DNA of 64,000 nt, taken from the NCBI RefSeq assembly GCF_020832205.1, contig NZ_JAFIFD010000003.1, positions 62,001 through 126,000 of the forward strand, in the 5' to 3' direction. Numbering within the stretch: position 1 is the stretch's first letter; every line of letters begins with the position of its first letter. Made by a program: the position numbers and the translations under genes. Under the pieces are notes generated by a model. It was not told the DNA's origin. It saw only the letters and a program-made list of their open reading frames with translations, and did no database searches. The stretch comes from Exiguobacterium sp. GTDB taxonomy: Bacteria > Bacillota > Bacilli > Exiguobacteriales > Exiguobacteriaceae. Of the stretch, positions 1 to 9,072 are shown piece after piece.

Positions 1-2
1 GG

Positions 3-1652
3 AAAGAAGCCGTCGCTTATCAAATCTATCCGCGCAGCTTTTACGATGCGAACGGAGATGGGATTGGCGATATCCAAGGCATCATCGACAAGCTCGACTA
101 CTTGAAAGAACTCGGTGTCGACGTCATCTGGATTTGCCCGATGTACAAGTCGCCGAACGACGATAACGGCTATGACATCAGCGACTATCAAGACATCATG
201 GACGAGTTCGGGACGATGGAAGACTTCGACCGCCTGTTGACAGAAGTCCATGCGCGCGGCATGAAGCTGCTCTTAGACCTCGTCGTCAACCATACGTCGG
301 ACGAGCACCCGTGGTTCATCGAGTCGAAGAGCTCGAAAGACAACCCGAAACGCGACTGGTACATTTGGCGCGACGGGAAACCGGACGGCTCGAAACCGAA
401 CAACTGGGAGTCGATCTTTGGCGGCTCAGCGTGGGAGTTCGATGAGACGACAGAGCAGTATTTCTTACACGTCTTCTCGAAGAAACAGCCGGACTTGAAC
501 TGGGAAAACGCGGAGATGCGCCAGACGATTTACAACATGATCAACTGGTGGCTCGATAAAGGCATCGACGGCTTCCGCGTGGACGCCATCAGCCACATTC
601 GGAAGCATCCGTCGTTCGGCGACTTGCCGAATCCGGAAGGCCTCGACTTCGTGCCATCGTTCGAGATGCACATGAACGTCGACGGGATTCACGGTTATTT
701 GGAAGAACTCCGCGACGAGACGTTCAACAAGCACGACATCATGACGGTCGGCGAAGCGAACGGTGTCTCGCCTGACGACGCCCACCTTTGGGTCGGAGAG
801 AAAGACGGCAAGATGAACATGGTGTTCCAATTCGAACACATGGGTCTTTGGCGCGAAGACGCCGAGTCGAAACTCGACGTCGTCCATTTGAAGAACGTCC
901 TCACGAAATGGCAAAAAGGACTCGAGGAAGATGGATGGAACGCCCTCTACGTCGAGAACCATGACCAGACACGGACCGTGTCGTCATGGGGGGATGACGA
1001 GCGCTATTGGAAAGAGAGCGCGAAGTCGATTGCGATGATGTATTTCCTCATGCAAGGGACGCCGTTCATCTACCAAGGACAAGAGATCGGCATGACGAAC
1101 GTCAAGTTCGACTCGATCGACCAGTATGATGACATCGCGACGCGCAACCGCTATTATATCGGCCTCGAGAATGGCAAGAGCCATGAAGAGATGATGGAAA
1201 TCACGTGGAACTCGTCACGTGACAACACGCGGACGCCGATGCAGTGGAACGCGGGACCGAACGCTGGATTCACGTTCGCGGAGACGCCTTGGTTCGGCAT
1301 CAACCCGAACTACACGGACATCAACGTCGACGCGCAACTTGAAGATGAAGACTCGATCCTCAACTTCTACAAAGAAATGATCCGCCTCCGTAAACAAGAC
1401 GAGACGTTCGTTTACGGTAAGTACGACGTCATCTTGCCGGAACACCCGGAGATTTACGCGTACACGCGCACACTCGGCGACAGCCAATACCTCGTCATGA
1501 CGAACTTGACGGGCAAAGAAGCCATTTTTGCGACCGAGATCACACTTCGCTCAGAAGACGTCGTCTTGAAAAACATGCCGCTCGAGCCACATGATGAGAC
1601 GACCCTCCTTCACTTGAAGCCGTTCGAAGGACGCGTCTATAAGTTGAGCTGA
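3..1652 (+). CDS. alpha-glucosidase, GH13 family (5' end outside window)
   Basis: Retaining glycoside hydrolase that releases glucose from the non-reducing end of short alpha-glucans in the cytoplasm. The reading frame is open from base 3, so only the first few residues are missing; 549 residues are visible. GH13 motifs are present: DLVVNH (region I), GFRVDA with nucleophile Asp at 582-584, GEANG with acid Glu at 753-755, and ENHDQ (region IV). The residue after the nucleophile is Ala. In the oligo-1,6-glucosidase subfamily Val there goes with alpha-1,6 specificity and Ala/Thr with alpha-1,4, so an alpha-1,4 (maltase-like) preference is inferred. A terminator follows closely, so it is the last gene of its transcription unit. 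Family call is very sure; exact substrate is not. Confidence 0.93.
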   Translation, partial: KEAVAYQIYPRSFYDANGDGIGDIQGIIDKLDYLKELGVDVIWICPMYKSPNDDNGYDISDYQDIMDEFGTMEDFDRLLTEVHARGMKLLLDLVVNHTSDEHPWFIESKSSKDNPKRDWYIWRDGKPDGSKPNNWESIFGGSAWEFDETTEQYFLHVFSKKQPDLNWENAEMRQTIYNMINWWLDKGIDGFRVDAISHIRKHPSFGDLPNPEGLDFVPSFEMHMNVDGIHGYLEELRDETFNKHDIMTVGEANGVSPDDAHLWVGEKDGKMNMVFQFEHMGLWREDAESKLDVVHLKNVLTKWQKGLEEDGWNALYVENHDQTRTVSSWGDDERYWKESAKSIAMMYFLMQGTPFIYQGQEIGMTNVKFDSIDQYDDIATRNRYYIGLENGKSHEEMMEITWNSSRDNTRTPMQWNAGPNAGFTFAETPWFGINPNYTDINVDAQLEDEDSILNFYKEMIRLRKQDETFVYGKYDVILPEHPEIYAYTRTLGDSQYLVMTNLTGKEAIFATEITLRSEDVVLKNMPLEPHDETTLLHLKPFEGRVYKLS

Positions 1653-1657
1653 TTCAA

Positions 1658-1681
1658 GGCAGGGGAAACCCTGTCTTTTTT
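1658..1681 (+). terminator. Rho-independent terminator after the alpha-glucosidase
   Basis: A 7-bp stem (GGCAGGG / CCCTGTC) with a GAAA loop is followed by a T run, a few bases after the stop codon. Confidence 0.85.
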
Positions 1682-1778
1682 GTAGTGTGAAGCACGAACG
1701 AACCGGGAAAGAAAAAGTTAGCGATTCCGGACCGTTTAGAAGGTATGGTACGATTGGACAGCGGAAAGGGGAATCACT

Positions 1779-2198
1779 ATGGCAATTGAACCGAAACGAG
1801 TGCGCGTCAGTCAGACGACGAAAATGAGCGAGCTGGACACCCCAATCGAGCTCATCGCGGATGGTCTCTACTACGAACTGAAGACCGGGTTCATCTTGAC
1901 GTTCGACCAAGAACGCGAGGATGGCATCGTCCCGACGACGTTAAAATATACGACCGGACGGCTCGCTCTCATCTGTAAAGGGCCGATCGAGATGAACCAT
2001 TCGTTCATCGAAGGACGGTTGACGCAGAGTGTATATAAAAATCCATATATGTCGATGACGATGGCGACGACGACGGACCGGCTTGAGATTTCAAACGGCC
2101 GTTGCCGTTTCGACTATGCGTTATCGATGAACGACGATGTGGCAGGGACGTACGAAGTCGATGTCACGTGGACGTTTGAAGGAGGAGACGAAACATGA
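1779..2198 (+). CDS. YwiB-like DUF1934 beta-barrel protein
   Basis: Small cytoplasmic protein of 139 residues that matches the DUF1934 (YwiB) family in length and pattern: a beta-rich lipocalin-like chain with the conserved middle segment around KGPIEMNHSF and a TTDRLEI strand. No catalytic motif is visible and the biochemical role is unknown. In B. subtilis ywiB sits beside argS near rpoE; here argS is not in the window but rpoE is 8 kb downstream. The start is ATG 1779, behind GGAAAGGGG. The gene overlaps the next one by 4 bases (ATGA), so the two are probably co-translated. Confidence 0.75.
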   Translation: MAIEPKRVRVSQTTKMSELDTPIELIADGLYYELKTGFILTFDQEREDGIVPTTLKYTTGRLALICKGPIEMNHSFIEGRLTQSVYKNPYMSMTMATTTDRLEISNGRCRFDYALSMNDDVAGTYEVDVTWTFEGGDET

Positions 2199-2623
2199 AC
2201 TTTACAGAACGTGTGAAAAAGATTGAAGAGATGTTGAACGAAGATTGGTTCGAGATGCTCGAGACGAACGAGGACGAGTATGAAGAGTGGCGCGGACGCC
2301 TCGAAGACCATGCCGAACATGTCATTGGGCATTACGACAACGAGACCGGAGTCGATATGGATGCGGTCGACAAGCTGCTCCAGTTGAACGATGAGTTTCC
2401 GCTCCTTTACGGAGAAGACACGGTCCGGCTCTACCTCGCCTTGATCGAGGCGCGGCCAGAAGACAAGTCGGTATACGAACGGTACGTCGATTACTTGGCG
2501 GCAATCGGGGACGCGACGCATGAGCAATTTTTACGTTTCCACACGCTCGTCGACGCCGGACGTTTAGATGAGGCGCGCACGCTCGCACCTGAGATGCCGA
2601 AACGATTAGGACTCGAAGGATAA
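2195..2623 (+). CDS. hypothetical acidic helical protein
   Basis: I do not recognise this 142-residue protein. It is soluble, strongly acidic at the N-terminus (many Glu/Asp in residues 1-40) and looks all-helical. The second half (about residues 60-130) reads like two or three helical-hairpin repeats, suggestive of a TPR-like fold. It has no signal peptide and no membrane segment. The start codon overlaps the stop of the DUF1934 gene (ATGA), so it belongs to that transcript, and a terminator follows directly. No function can be assigned. Confidence 0.7.
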   Translation: MNFTERVKKIEEMLNEDWFEMLETNEDEYEEWRGRLEDHAEHVIGHYDNETGVDMDAVDKLLQLNDEFPLLYGEDTVRLYLALIEARPEDKSVYERYVDYLAAIGDATHEQFLRFHTLVDAGRLDEARTLAPEMPKRLGLEG

Positions 2624-2643
2624 GGCCGCATTGCGGTCTTTTT
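2624..2643 (+). terminator. Rho-independent terminator
   Basis: The stem GGCCGC / GCGGTC with a 3-base loop and a T run directly follows the stop codon of the hypothetical gene. Confidence 0.8.
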
Positions 2644-2670
2644 CATACATATAATTAGGGGGGATTGGAC

Positions 2671-3189
2671 ATGTTAAGACTCGTCAAAACGTCAAGCGAA
2701 CAGAAAGAACACGTGTTGGCCTTGTTGAAAGAGTGGCAAGAAGACGGGAGCAACATCGTCCCGACGACAATCAACAAAGATACGAGTGACTTTGACGCCT
2801 ACGTCAAACGGCTGCGCGACGCGGAAGACCGGGAAAAAATCGAGGACGGGTGGGTGCCGAGCACGACGTATTGGCTGACCGACGGGGAAGAACTGCTCGG
2901 GGCGGCGAACATTCGACATGAATTGAATGCGCACTTGCTCAACTTCGGCGGTCATATCGGTTATGGAATCAAACCGAGCGTGCGGGGACGCGGTCTCGCG
3001 ACGAAACAGCTCGGGCTCGCACTTGAAAAAGCGAAGGAACTCGGCATCGAGCGGGCCTTGATCACGTGCAATCAAACGAACATCGCATCAAAACACGTCA
3101 TCTTGCGGAACGGCGGAGTGCCGGACGAGCCGTTCATAGAAGCAGATGGAACGGTCGTCGAGCGGTTTTGGATTGAGCTGAAAGGGTGA
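2671..3189 (+). CDS. GNAT family N-acetyltransferase
   Basis: Predicted acetyl-CoA-dependent N-acetyltransferase of 172 residues. The acetyl-CoA binding segment is visible as GYGIKPSVRGRGLATKQL (Arg-Gly-x-Gly/Ala pattern), followed by ITCNQTNIASKHVILRNGG, typical of the C-terminal GNAT half. Substrate is unknown; the pattern resembles the YdaF/YjcK-like GNATs of bacilli. ATG 2671 is chosen over an upstream in-frame TTG because TAGGGGGG lies at the right distance. The next gene starts 4 bases after the stop, so the two are likely cotranscribed. Confidence 0.85.
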   Translation: MLRLVKTSSEQKEHVLALLKEWQEDGSNIVPTTINKDTSDFDAYVKRLRDAEDREKIEDGWVPSTTYWLTDGEELLGAANIRHELNAHLLNFGGHIGYGIKPSVRGRGLATKQLGLALEKAKELGIERALITCNQTNIASKHVILRNGGVPDEPFIEADGTVVERFWIELKG

Positions 3190-3193
3190 CGAC

Positions 3194-3910
3194 ATGGGCG
3201 ATTGGATCGTAGTGTACTTGGCGGCCATCAACTTCTTTGGCATCTATTTGTTTCCGCGTGACCGGATTCCGTCGAAGAAGTGGTTCTCGTTCTCGAGCGG
3301 GATCGCGATCACGTACTTCTTCATGTATTTGCTTCCATCTCTCAATAAACGTCAAGACACGCTCCGCGTCGATTGGCTCGATCTCGCCTTACCTTCAGAG
3401 ATTTACGTGATCAGCCTGATTGGCTTTACCGTCTTTTACGGGACGATGCGCGTCGTACGAACACCGGATGCCAAAGATGAAAAAGTGGACCGGACCGTCT
3501 CGTATTGGCTTCAAGTGACGCTCCTCACAGCGTACATGTCGTTTTCGGCTTATGTCGTGACGGAGACGTCGGTGACGAACGTCGCTCAAATGTTTTACGC
3601 GACCGCTCTCGGCGTCCATTTCCTCGCCGTCGGGCACGACTTGTATCGCCATTACGGGGACATTTATTTGACGCAAGGGCGTTACTTTTTCACGGTCGGG
3701 ATTCTCGTCACGGGCTACGTCGCTCGCTATATCGACTTGGCCTCGCACGTCGAGACGATTGTGTTCGCGTTCGTCGCCGGGGCGATGATTTTGAACATCG
3801 TCAAATTCGAGTTGCCGGCCGACCGGAACTTGCACTTTCGTACGTTCGCGCTCGCCGTCACGATTTATGGTGGTCTTCTCCTCATCTTGAAGCACGTGCT
3901 CTATTTTTAA
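3194..3910 (+). CDS. hypothetical polytopic membrane protein
   Basis: 238 residues with about seven to eight hydrophobic segments and almost no large soluble part. The C-terminal half has a His-containing segment (HFLAVGHDLYRHYGD) followed by an FAFVAGAMILNIVKFELP segment that resembles ZIP-type metal permeases, but the full ZIP signature is not present, so I would not name it a transporter. It starts 4 bases after the GNAT gene and is followed by the FadR-boxed promoter of fadF, so it ends its own unit. Function unknown. Confidence 0.7.
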   Translation: MGDWIVVYLAAINFFGIYLFPRDRIPSKKWFSFSSGIAITYFFMYLLPSLNKRQDTLRVDWLDLALPSEIYVISLIGFTVFYGTMRVVRTPDAKDEKVDRTVSYWLQVTLLTAYMSFSAYVVTETSVTNVAQMFYATALGVHFLAVGHDLYRHYGDIYLTQGRYFFTVGILVTGYVARYIDLASHVETIVFAFVAGAMILNIVKFELPADRNLHFRTFALAVTIYGGLLLILKHVLYF

Positions 3911-3924
3911 GTTCCTTCAATAAA

Positions 3925-3944
3925 ATGAATGACTGTTCATTCAT
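3925..3944. promoter_or_regulatory. FadR operator upstream of fadF
   Basis: A 20-bp palindrome with perfect 8-bp arms ATGAATGA / TCATTCAT around a 4-bp centre. This is essentially the published B. subtilis FadR box (TGAATGA-N4-TCATTCA). A -10 hexamer TATACT lies at 3952-3957, so the operator covers the -35 region of the promoter reading into fadF. Repression by a FadR-type TetR regulator relieved by long-chain acyl-CoA is inferred from the known family; no fadR gene is in the window. Confidence 0.85.
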
Positions 3945-4000
3945 TGTTTGGTATACTGATTCCAAGAATGAATCCGTTTTCATTAAGGGGGATGTTGGGG

Positions 4001-6130
4001 ATGTCTACATTTTTAATCGTCAACTGGATTCTGTTCTTGCTCGTTCTCGGCTATGGCTTGTACTTGTTCGCGTCGCTCGTCTATCAGCGTTACACGTTCA
4101 TCAAGCTCGGGAAGAAAGCGGAATGGAGCCAGACGAACAAAGAACGGCTTGAACAAGTGATGATCAACGTGTTCGGGCAAAAGAAATTGTTGAAAGATAA
4201 GAAGAGCGGCATCATTCACGTCATGATGTTCTATGGGTTCATCCTCGTCCAGTTTGGGGCGATCGACTTCATTTGGAAAGGGCTCGCCGTCGGGACACGC
4301 TTCCCGCACGTGCCGCTCGGACCGCTCTATCCGATTTTCACGTTCATGCAAGAAATCGTCATGCTCATGATTCTCGTCGCGGTCGTTTGGGGATTCTACC
4401 GCCGTTACATCGAGAAGCTCGTGCGCTTAAAACGCAACTTTTTGGCCGGTCTCGCCCTCATCTTCATCGGGGGACTCATGGTGTCCGTCCTGTTCGGGAA
4501 CGGATTTTACCTCGTCTATAAAGAAGAGCTCCCGATGTGGGGCGAACCGGTCGCGACGATCATCGGTTCGGCGTTCGCCTGGGTGCCGGGAAGTGTCGCG
4601 TTCGCGCTCTTCGTCGTCTTCTGGTGGCTACACTTGTTGTTCTTACTCAGTTTCATGGTGTATATCCCGCAAGGCAAACACGCTCACTTGATCGCCGGCA
4701 CGCTCAACGTCTGGCTCGGCCGGACACATAAAGTCGGCCGTCTCGCACCGGTCGATTTCTCGGCGATGGAAGAAGCGGAAGAGTCGGATGAAGAAATCGT
4801 CTTCGGCGTCAACAAAATCGAAGACTTCAACCAAAAACAGCTCGTCGATTTGTACGCTTGCGTCGAGTGTGGACGCTGTACGAACGTCTGTCCGGCGACC
4901 GGTACCGGTAAGATGCTGTCGCCGATGGACCTCATCGTCAAGTTGCGCGATCACATGAATATGAAAGGGGCCGCCATCACACGGAAGTCACCGTGGGCCC
5001 CGGCACTCATGTTCCAAAACACGCAAGGGGCAGAGATCGCGGCCGCGGCGATGGACGGGAACATGCTCGTTGCCGACGAATTGATCGGCAACGTCATCAC
5101 AGAAGAAGAGATTTGGGCGTGCACGACGTGCCGGAACTGTGAAGACCAATGTCCGGTCATGAACGAACACGTCGATAAAATCATCGACCTTCGCCGCTAC
5201 CTCGTCATGATGGAAGGGAAGATGGATCCAGAGGCGCAGCGCACGGTCGCGAACATCGAACGTCAAGGCAACCCGTGGGGGATGAACCGGAAAGAGCGCG
5301 AGAACTGGCGCAAAGACCGGGAAGAACTCGTCATCCCGACGGCGAAAGAGAAGAAGAAGGCCGGCGAAGAGTTCGAATTCCTCTTCTGGGTCGGCGCGAT
5401 GGGCTCATACGACAGCCGCAGTCAAAAAGTCGCGCAAAGTTTCGCAAGCGTATTGAACAAGGCCGGCGTCTCGTTCGCTATCCTCGGCAATGAAGAGAAG
5501 AACTCAGGCGATACGCCGCGCCGGATCGGGAACGAACTGTTGTTCCAAGAGCTCGCCGAAGCGAACATTAAACTGTTCGAGAAGTATGGCGTCACGAAAA
5601 TCGTCACGGTCGACCCGCATGCGTACAACACGTTCAAAAACGAGTATCCGGACTTCGGCCTCACCGGCGTGAAAGTGTATCACCACACCGAGCTTCTCGC
5701 AGAACTGCTCGACACAGGAAGGGTCAAGCCGGACATGTCGGTGAACGAGCGCGTCGTCTATCACGATTCGTGTTACCTCGGGCGCTATAACGGCATTTAC
5801 GATGCCCCGCGTTTCGTCTTGGAGCGTATCCCGGGTGTCGAGCTCGTCGAGGCAGAACGCAACCGGGAGAACGGCATGTGCTGCGGCGCCGGCGGCGGTC
5901 TCATGTGGCAAGAAGAGAAAGTCGGGACGCGCGTCAACGTGGCCCGGACCGAGCAACTGCTCGAGACGAAGCCGACTGTCATCGGCTCGGCGTGTCCGTA
6001 TTGCTTGACGATGCTCTCGGACGGGACGAAAGCGAAAGAAGTCGACGAGACGGTCGGAACGTTCGACGTCGTCGAATTGCTTGACCGCTCACTCGCACCG
6101 CTCGATGTGCCAGAACCGCTCGTCCAGTGA
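4001..6130 (+). CDS. fadF: membrane (Fe-S) oxidoreductase FadF, fatty acid oxidation
   Basis: Probable electron-transfer partner of acyl-CoA dehydrogenase/ETF in beta-oxidation, 709 residues, membrane-anchored. In order: five or six N-terminal helices resembling nitrate reductase gamma (residues 1-240), two 4Fe-4S motifs (CVECGRCTNVCP and CTTCRNCEDQCP), then two heterodisulfide-reductase CCG segments (HDSCYLGRYN, CCGAGGG and a final CPYC). This is the YwjF/FadF arrangement, and the position before rpoE matches B. subtilis. In-frame ATGs occur at 3929, 3992 and 4001. I choose 4001 because AAGGGGG sits 9 bases upstream; 3929 lies inside the operator. Regulation by FadR is inferred from the box upstream. 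Confidence 0.92.
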   Translation: MSTFLIVNWILFLLVLGYGLYLFASLVYQRYTFIKLGKKAEWSQTNKERLEQVMINVFGQKKLLKDKKSGIIHVMMFYGFILVQFGAIDFIWKGLAVGTRFPHVPLGPLYPIFTFMQEIVMLMILVAVVWGFYRRYIEKLVRLKRNFLAGLALIFIGGLMVSVLFGNGFYLVYKEELPMWGEPVATIIGSAFAWVPGSVAFALFVVFWWLHLLFLLSFMVYIPQGKHAHLIAGTLNVWLGRTHKVGRLAPVDFSAMEEAEESDEEIVFGVNKIEDFNQKQLVDLYACVECGRCTNVCPATGTGKMLSPMDLIVKLRDHMNMKGAAITRKSPWAPALMFQNTQGAEIAAAAMDGNMLVADELIGNVITEEEIWACTTCRNCEDQCPVMNEHVDKIIDLRRYLVMMEGKMDPEAQRTVANIERQGNPWGMNRKERENWRKDREELVIPTAKEKKKAGEEFEFLFWVGAMGSYDSRSQKVAQSFASVLNKAGVSFAILGNEEKNSGDTPRRIGNELLFQELAEANIKLFEKYGVTKIVTVDPHAYNTFKNEYPDFGLTGVKVYHHTELLAELLDTGRVKPDMSVNERVVYHDSCYLGRYNGIYDAPRFVLERIPGVELVEAERNRENGMCCGAGGGLMWQEEKVGTRVNVARTEQLLETKPTVIGSACPYCLTMLSDGTKAKEVDETVGTFDVVELLDRSLAPLDVPEPLVQ

Positions 6131-6132
6131 AC

Positions 6133-6170
6133 AAAAAAATCCGCCTCAGCCTAGCTGAAGCGGATTTTTA
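6133..6170. terminator. terminator after fadF
   Basis: AAAATCCGC...GCGGATTTTT forms a stem flanked by A and T runs, with an inner TCAG/CTGA pairing. It lies just after the fadF stop codon and could work in both directions. Confidence 0.85.
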
Positions 6171-6234
6171 TTGTTTTGGAATGGCAAAATGTCGGAATAT
6201 GAAAGAAGAGACATGAAGCAGAGGAAGTGATTGT

Positions 6235-7593
6235 ATGGTTGAAATGATGACGGATAACGAGATTGCCTTGGCCATCATCCAAGCGTTGAAAGACGGGAGA
6301 CGTCCCGAGTTCCAGGACATTGTCGATGAACTGCAACCGTACGACGTCGCCCAACAGTACAAGCTGTTGCCTGGCAAGCATCAAAATAAGTTTTTGCTTT
6401 ATTTGACGCTCGAACAGATGACCGACATGATTCAAGAGCTCGACCAGACGACGCGGCTCCAAGTGTTGCACCGGCTCGGATTCGAGCGGACATCCGAAGT
6501 GCTCGATTTGATGGAGAACGACGAAGTCACGTCGTTCATGTCCGAGCTCGATCCGGAACGGGTTGAGGAGCTGTTGTCGGAGATGAGGCATGAAGAGTCG
6601 AGCGTCGTCCAGAACATGATGACGTATCCGGAAGAGACGGCCGGACGGCTCATGAACAACCGCTTCGTTTGGATCCCGCAGCATTATACGATTCGGCAAG
6701 CGGTCGACAAATTGAAAGACTTTGCGGCGCTCGCCGAGTATTTGAACTATTTGTACGTCATCGATGAAGAGAAACGGCTCGTCGGCGTTATCTCATACAA
6801 AGATTTGATTTTGGCCGATATCGATGACGCGGTCGCTGACGTCATGTACAAACGTGTCGTCAAAGTCGATGTCATGACCGACCAAGAAGTGGTCGCCAAA
6901 CTGATCAACCGGTACGACTTTATCTCGATCCCGGTCGTCGAGGATGGAGACCGACTCGTCGGGATCATCACGGTCGACGACGTGCTCGATATCGTCATTC
7001 AAGAAGCGAACGAGGACATCGAGAAGTTGTCGGCTTCCGGTAAGGCGATCGACTTCGATACGAAACCGCTCGTCGCCGCCTATCGCCGCTTGCCTTGGCT
7101 CATCTTGCTCTTATTCATCGGATTGATTTCAGGCAGCATCATTGATGGTTTCTCAGGCACGCTCGAACAAGTCGTCGCGCTCGCTTTCTTCATGCCGATG
7201 ATTGCCGGCATGACCGGGAACACGGGTACACAGTCGCTCGCGGTCGTCGTACGGGGTCTCGCGACGCGTGATTTGACGTTCCGCCAAGTCATCGCCCTCA
7301 TCTTCCGGGAACTATGGGTCGGGGTCATCATCGGGGTGACGTGTGCCATTTTGATCGCTATCATCGCCTTCGTGTGGCAAGGTAGTTGGACGCTCGGCTT
7401 CGTCGTCGGCAGCTCGCTGCTTGCGACGCTCATCATCGGGACGCTCGCCGGGACGATCATCCCGCTCATTTTATACAAGTTGAACGTCGACCCGGCCGTC
7501 GCCTCGGGTCCGCTCATCACGACGATCAATGATATTTTGTCGCTCCTCATCTACTTTGGAGTGGCGACCGCCTTTTTGGCGCGGCTCATGTGA
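6235..7593 (+). CDS. mgtE: magnesium transporter MgtE
   Basis: Mg2+ channel/transporter of the plasma membrane, 452 residues, the usual family length. An N-terminal superhelical acidic domain (about 20-130) and two CBS domains (about 135-255) form the Mg2+-sensing cytosolic part. A plug helix and five membrane helices (about 275-450) follow, with the conserved NTGTQSLAVVVR and TTINDILS segments; the Asp in the last corresponds to the pore Asp of MgtE. Start ATG 6235 follows AGAGGAAG. I see no M-box riboswitch in the short 5' gap. It is a single-gene unit closed by a strong terminator. Confidence 0.95.
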   Translation: MVEMMTDNEIALAIIQALKDGRRPEFQDIVDELQPYDVAQQYKLLPGKHQNKFLLYLTLEQMTDMIQELDQTTRLQVLHRLGFERTSEVLDLMENDEVTSFMSELDPERVEELLSEMRHEESSVVQNMMTYPEETAGRLMNNRFVWIPQHYTIRQAVDKLKDFAALAEYLNYLYVIDEEKRLVGVISYKDLILADIDDAVADVMYKRVVKVDVMTDQEVVAKLINRYDFISIPVVEDGDRLVGIITVDDVLDIVIQEANEDIEKLSASGKAIDFDTKPLVAAYRRLPWLILLLFIGLISGSIIDGFSGTLEQVVALAFFMPMIAGMTGNTGTQSLAVVVRGLATRDLTFRQVIALIFRELWVGVIIGVTCAILIAIIAFVWQGSWTLGFVVGSSLLATLIIGTLAGTIIPLILYKLNVDPAVASGPLITTINDILSLLIYFGVATAFLARLM

Positions 7594-7623
7594 AAACACC
7601 CGGACAAATTTGTCCGGGTGTTT
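7594..7623. terminator. bidirectional terminator between mgtE and hemAT
   Basis: A perfect 15-bp palindrome centred on CAAATTTG with GC-rich arms CACCCGGA/TCCGGGTG, flanked by A and T runs. It separates the converging mgtE and minus-strand sensor genes and fits both. Confidence 0.9.
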
Positions 7624-7625
7624 GC

Positions 7626-8921
7626 TTATTGTTCCGCTTTCGTCAACAGCGACGAGGTGAGGTGAGACAGCCCTTGCGTCGTCTCGTTGATGGCCGAAAT
7701 CGTTTCGACCATTTGGCTAAGATCTTCTTTGTTGCGTTCAAACGAGAGGGTGTAGTTGCCCATTTCATCTTTCACGGTCATAAACCCTTCCTTGACCGCC
7801 CCAAGTTGACGCATCGCTTCATCGTTCGTCCGGTGCATTTGACCCATCTGTTCAAGCAGCGCGGCGATGTTCGTTTCGTTCTCGTGGATGAGACCGTTGA
7901 TTTGACTGCTCAGCTGTTTGGCGTTCTCGGCGAGCGTTCGTACCTCGGTCGCGACGACGGCGAACCCTTTGCCGTGTTCACCGGCCCGTGCCGCTTCGAT
8001 CGACGCGTTCAACGCGAGCAAGTTCGTCTGGTTGGCGATTTGCTCGATGCTGCGGGTCATGTTGACGATCTCTTCAGATCCGTTCTTAAGTGCCGTGATG
8101 CGTTCGAGCGATGTATCGACGTAAGTGGCCGAGCGGGTGAACTCGGATTCCATCTGTTCGATCTGTTGTCCGTTCGTTTCCGTGAGCGTCATCAAGTGAC
8201 GGCTCATCTGCTCCGTCTGTTCGGTTTCACGTAACACTTGATGGGCCCGGTCGCTCGTCTCTGCCATCGCGCTGCCGGTCCGTTCCATCGTTGTCGCGAC
8301 TTCCGAACTGACGTGGCCGATATCGCTCAACAAGGCGTCCCGAGCGACGCTCGCTGCCTCGATTTCATCGAGCCGTGCGTCGACGTACTGTTCGGTCACG
8401 ATTTGTGCGTCCAAGTTCATCGCATGTGACAAAGCGAGCAGCGCCTCGGTCATCGTGGCCGGATCGTGTTGATAGTGCTCGACGACTTTTGGGACGAGGA
8501 GCGTATTGAACGCCGAATACGTGGCGAGGAACCACGTGACCGGCACAGAGTAATGGTGGTGGGTCTGTCCCATCCGTTTACGCATGGCGAGGAACTTGTC
8601 ATCGATGTTCCCCGTGAGAAGGCTGCGGAAATACGCCGCGAACACGTTTTTCAACCGTTCCCGTGTCGACGAGACGCTGGCGAGTTGGGCCATATCGGGT
8701 TGTTGCATCAAGTGGTCGAGCACGTTTTCGAGTACTTCATCTAACACGGACTCGACGAGCGGGGCCATCGTTTGCAGTTGTTTGACTTGGGCGGCGGTGT
8801 AGCCCATGTAGTGGGCCCGGCCATGAAGATTGGGATCGCTCGGTGTGGCGATCGTCGTCACATCGGGAAATTCAATCGAGGCGGTATACGCGACTGGTGA
8901 TGATTTTCGGAAAAGTGCCAT
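7626..8921 (-). CDS. HemAT-type globin-coupled methyl-accepting chemotaxis protein
   Basis: Soluble oxygen sensor for aerotaxis: an N-terminal heme globin domain (about residues 30-180) fused to a cytoplasmic MCP signalling domain. The probable proximal His lies in the QTHHHYSVP segment, followed by the helix with [11 protein letters not shown], as in B. subtilis HemAT. The MCP hairpin tip is clear ([18 protein letters not shown], then [12 protein letters not shown]). There are no membrane helices. Length 431 is close to B. subtilis HemAT (432). ATG 8921 is supported by GGAG 8-11 bases upstream; an in-frame extension of 7 codons is unlikely. Monocistronic, convergent with mgtE. Confidence 0.88.
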   Translation of the reverse strand: MALFRKSSPVAYTASIEFPDVTTIATPSDPNLHGRAHYMGYTAAQVKQLQTMAPLVESVLDEVLENVLDHLMQQPDMAQLASVSSTRERLKNVFAAYFRSLLTGNIDDKFLAMRKRMGQTHHHYSVPVTWFLATYSAFNTLLVPKVVEHYQHDPATMTEALLALSHAMNLDAQIVTEQYVDARLDEIEAASVARDALLSDIGHVSSEVATTMERTGSAMAETSDRAHQVLRETEQTEQMSRHLMTLTETNGQQIEQMESEFTRSATYVDTSLERITALKNGSEEIVNMTRSIEQIANQTNLLALNASIEAARAGEHGKGFAVVATEVRTLAENAKQLSSQINGLIHENETNIAALLEQMGQMHRTNDEAMRQLGAVKEGFMTVKDEMGNYTLSFERNKEDLSQMVETISAINETTQGLSHLTSSLLTKAEQ

Positions 8922-9072
8922 GTTGTTTCTCCTTTTTCTCATGAAGCTAAAAGTATGTTCTCTTCTATATCGGCTAAATAGTGAAATAAATGAGAAGTCG
9001 ATGTGTAAGCTTGAAAATCCGGGAATGAGTCATATAGAACCTGGCATATCATAGGTTGAAGGAGGGCGGAAC

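Noticed and set aside
6171-6234. M-box Mg2+ riboswitch ahead of mgtE
   Set aside because: Only about 65 bases lie between the fadF terminator and the mgtE start, far too short for an M-box, and no such fold is visible.
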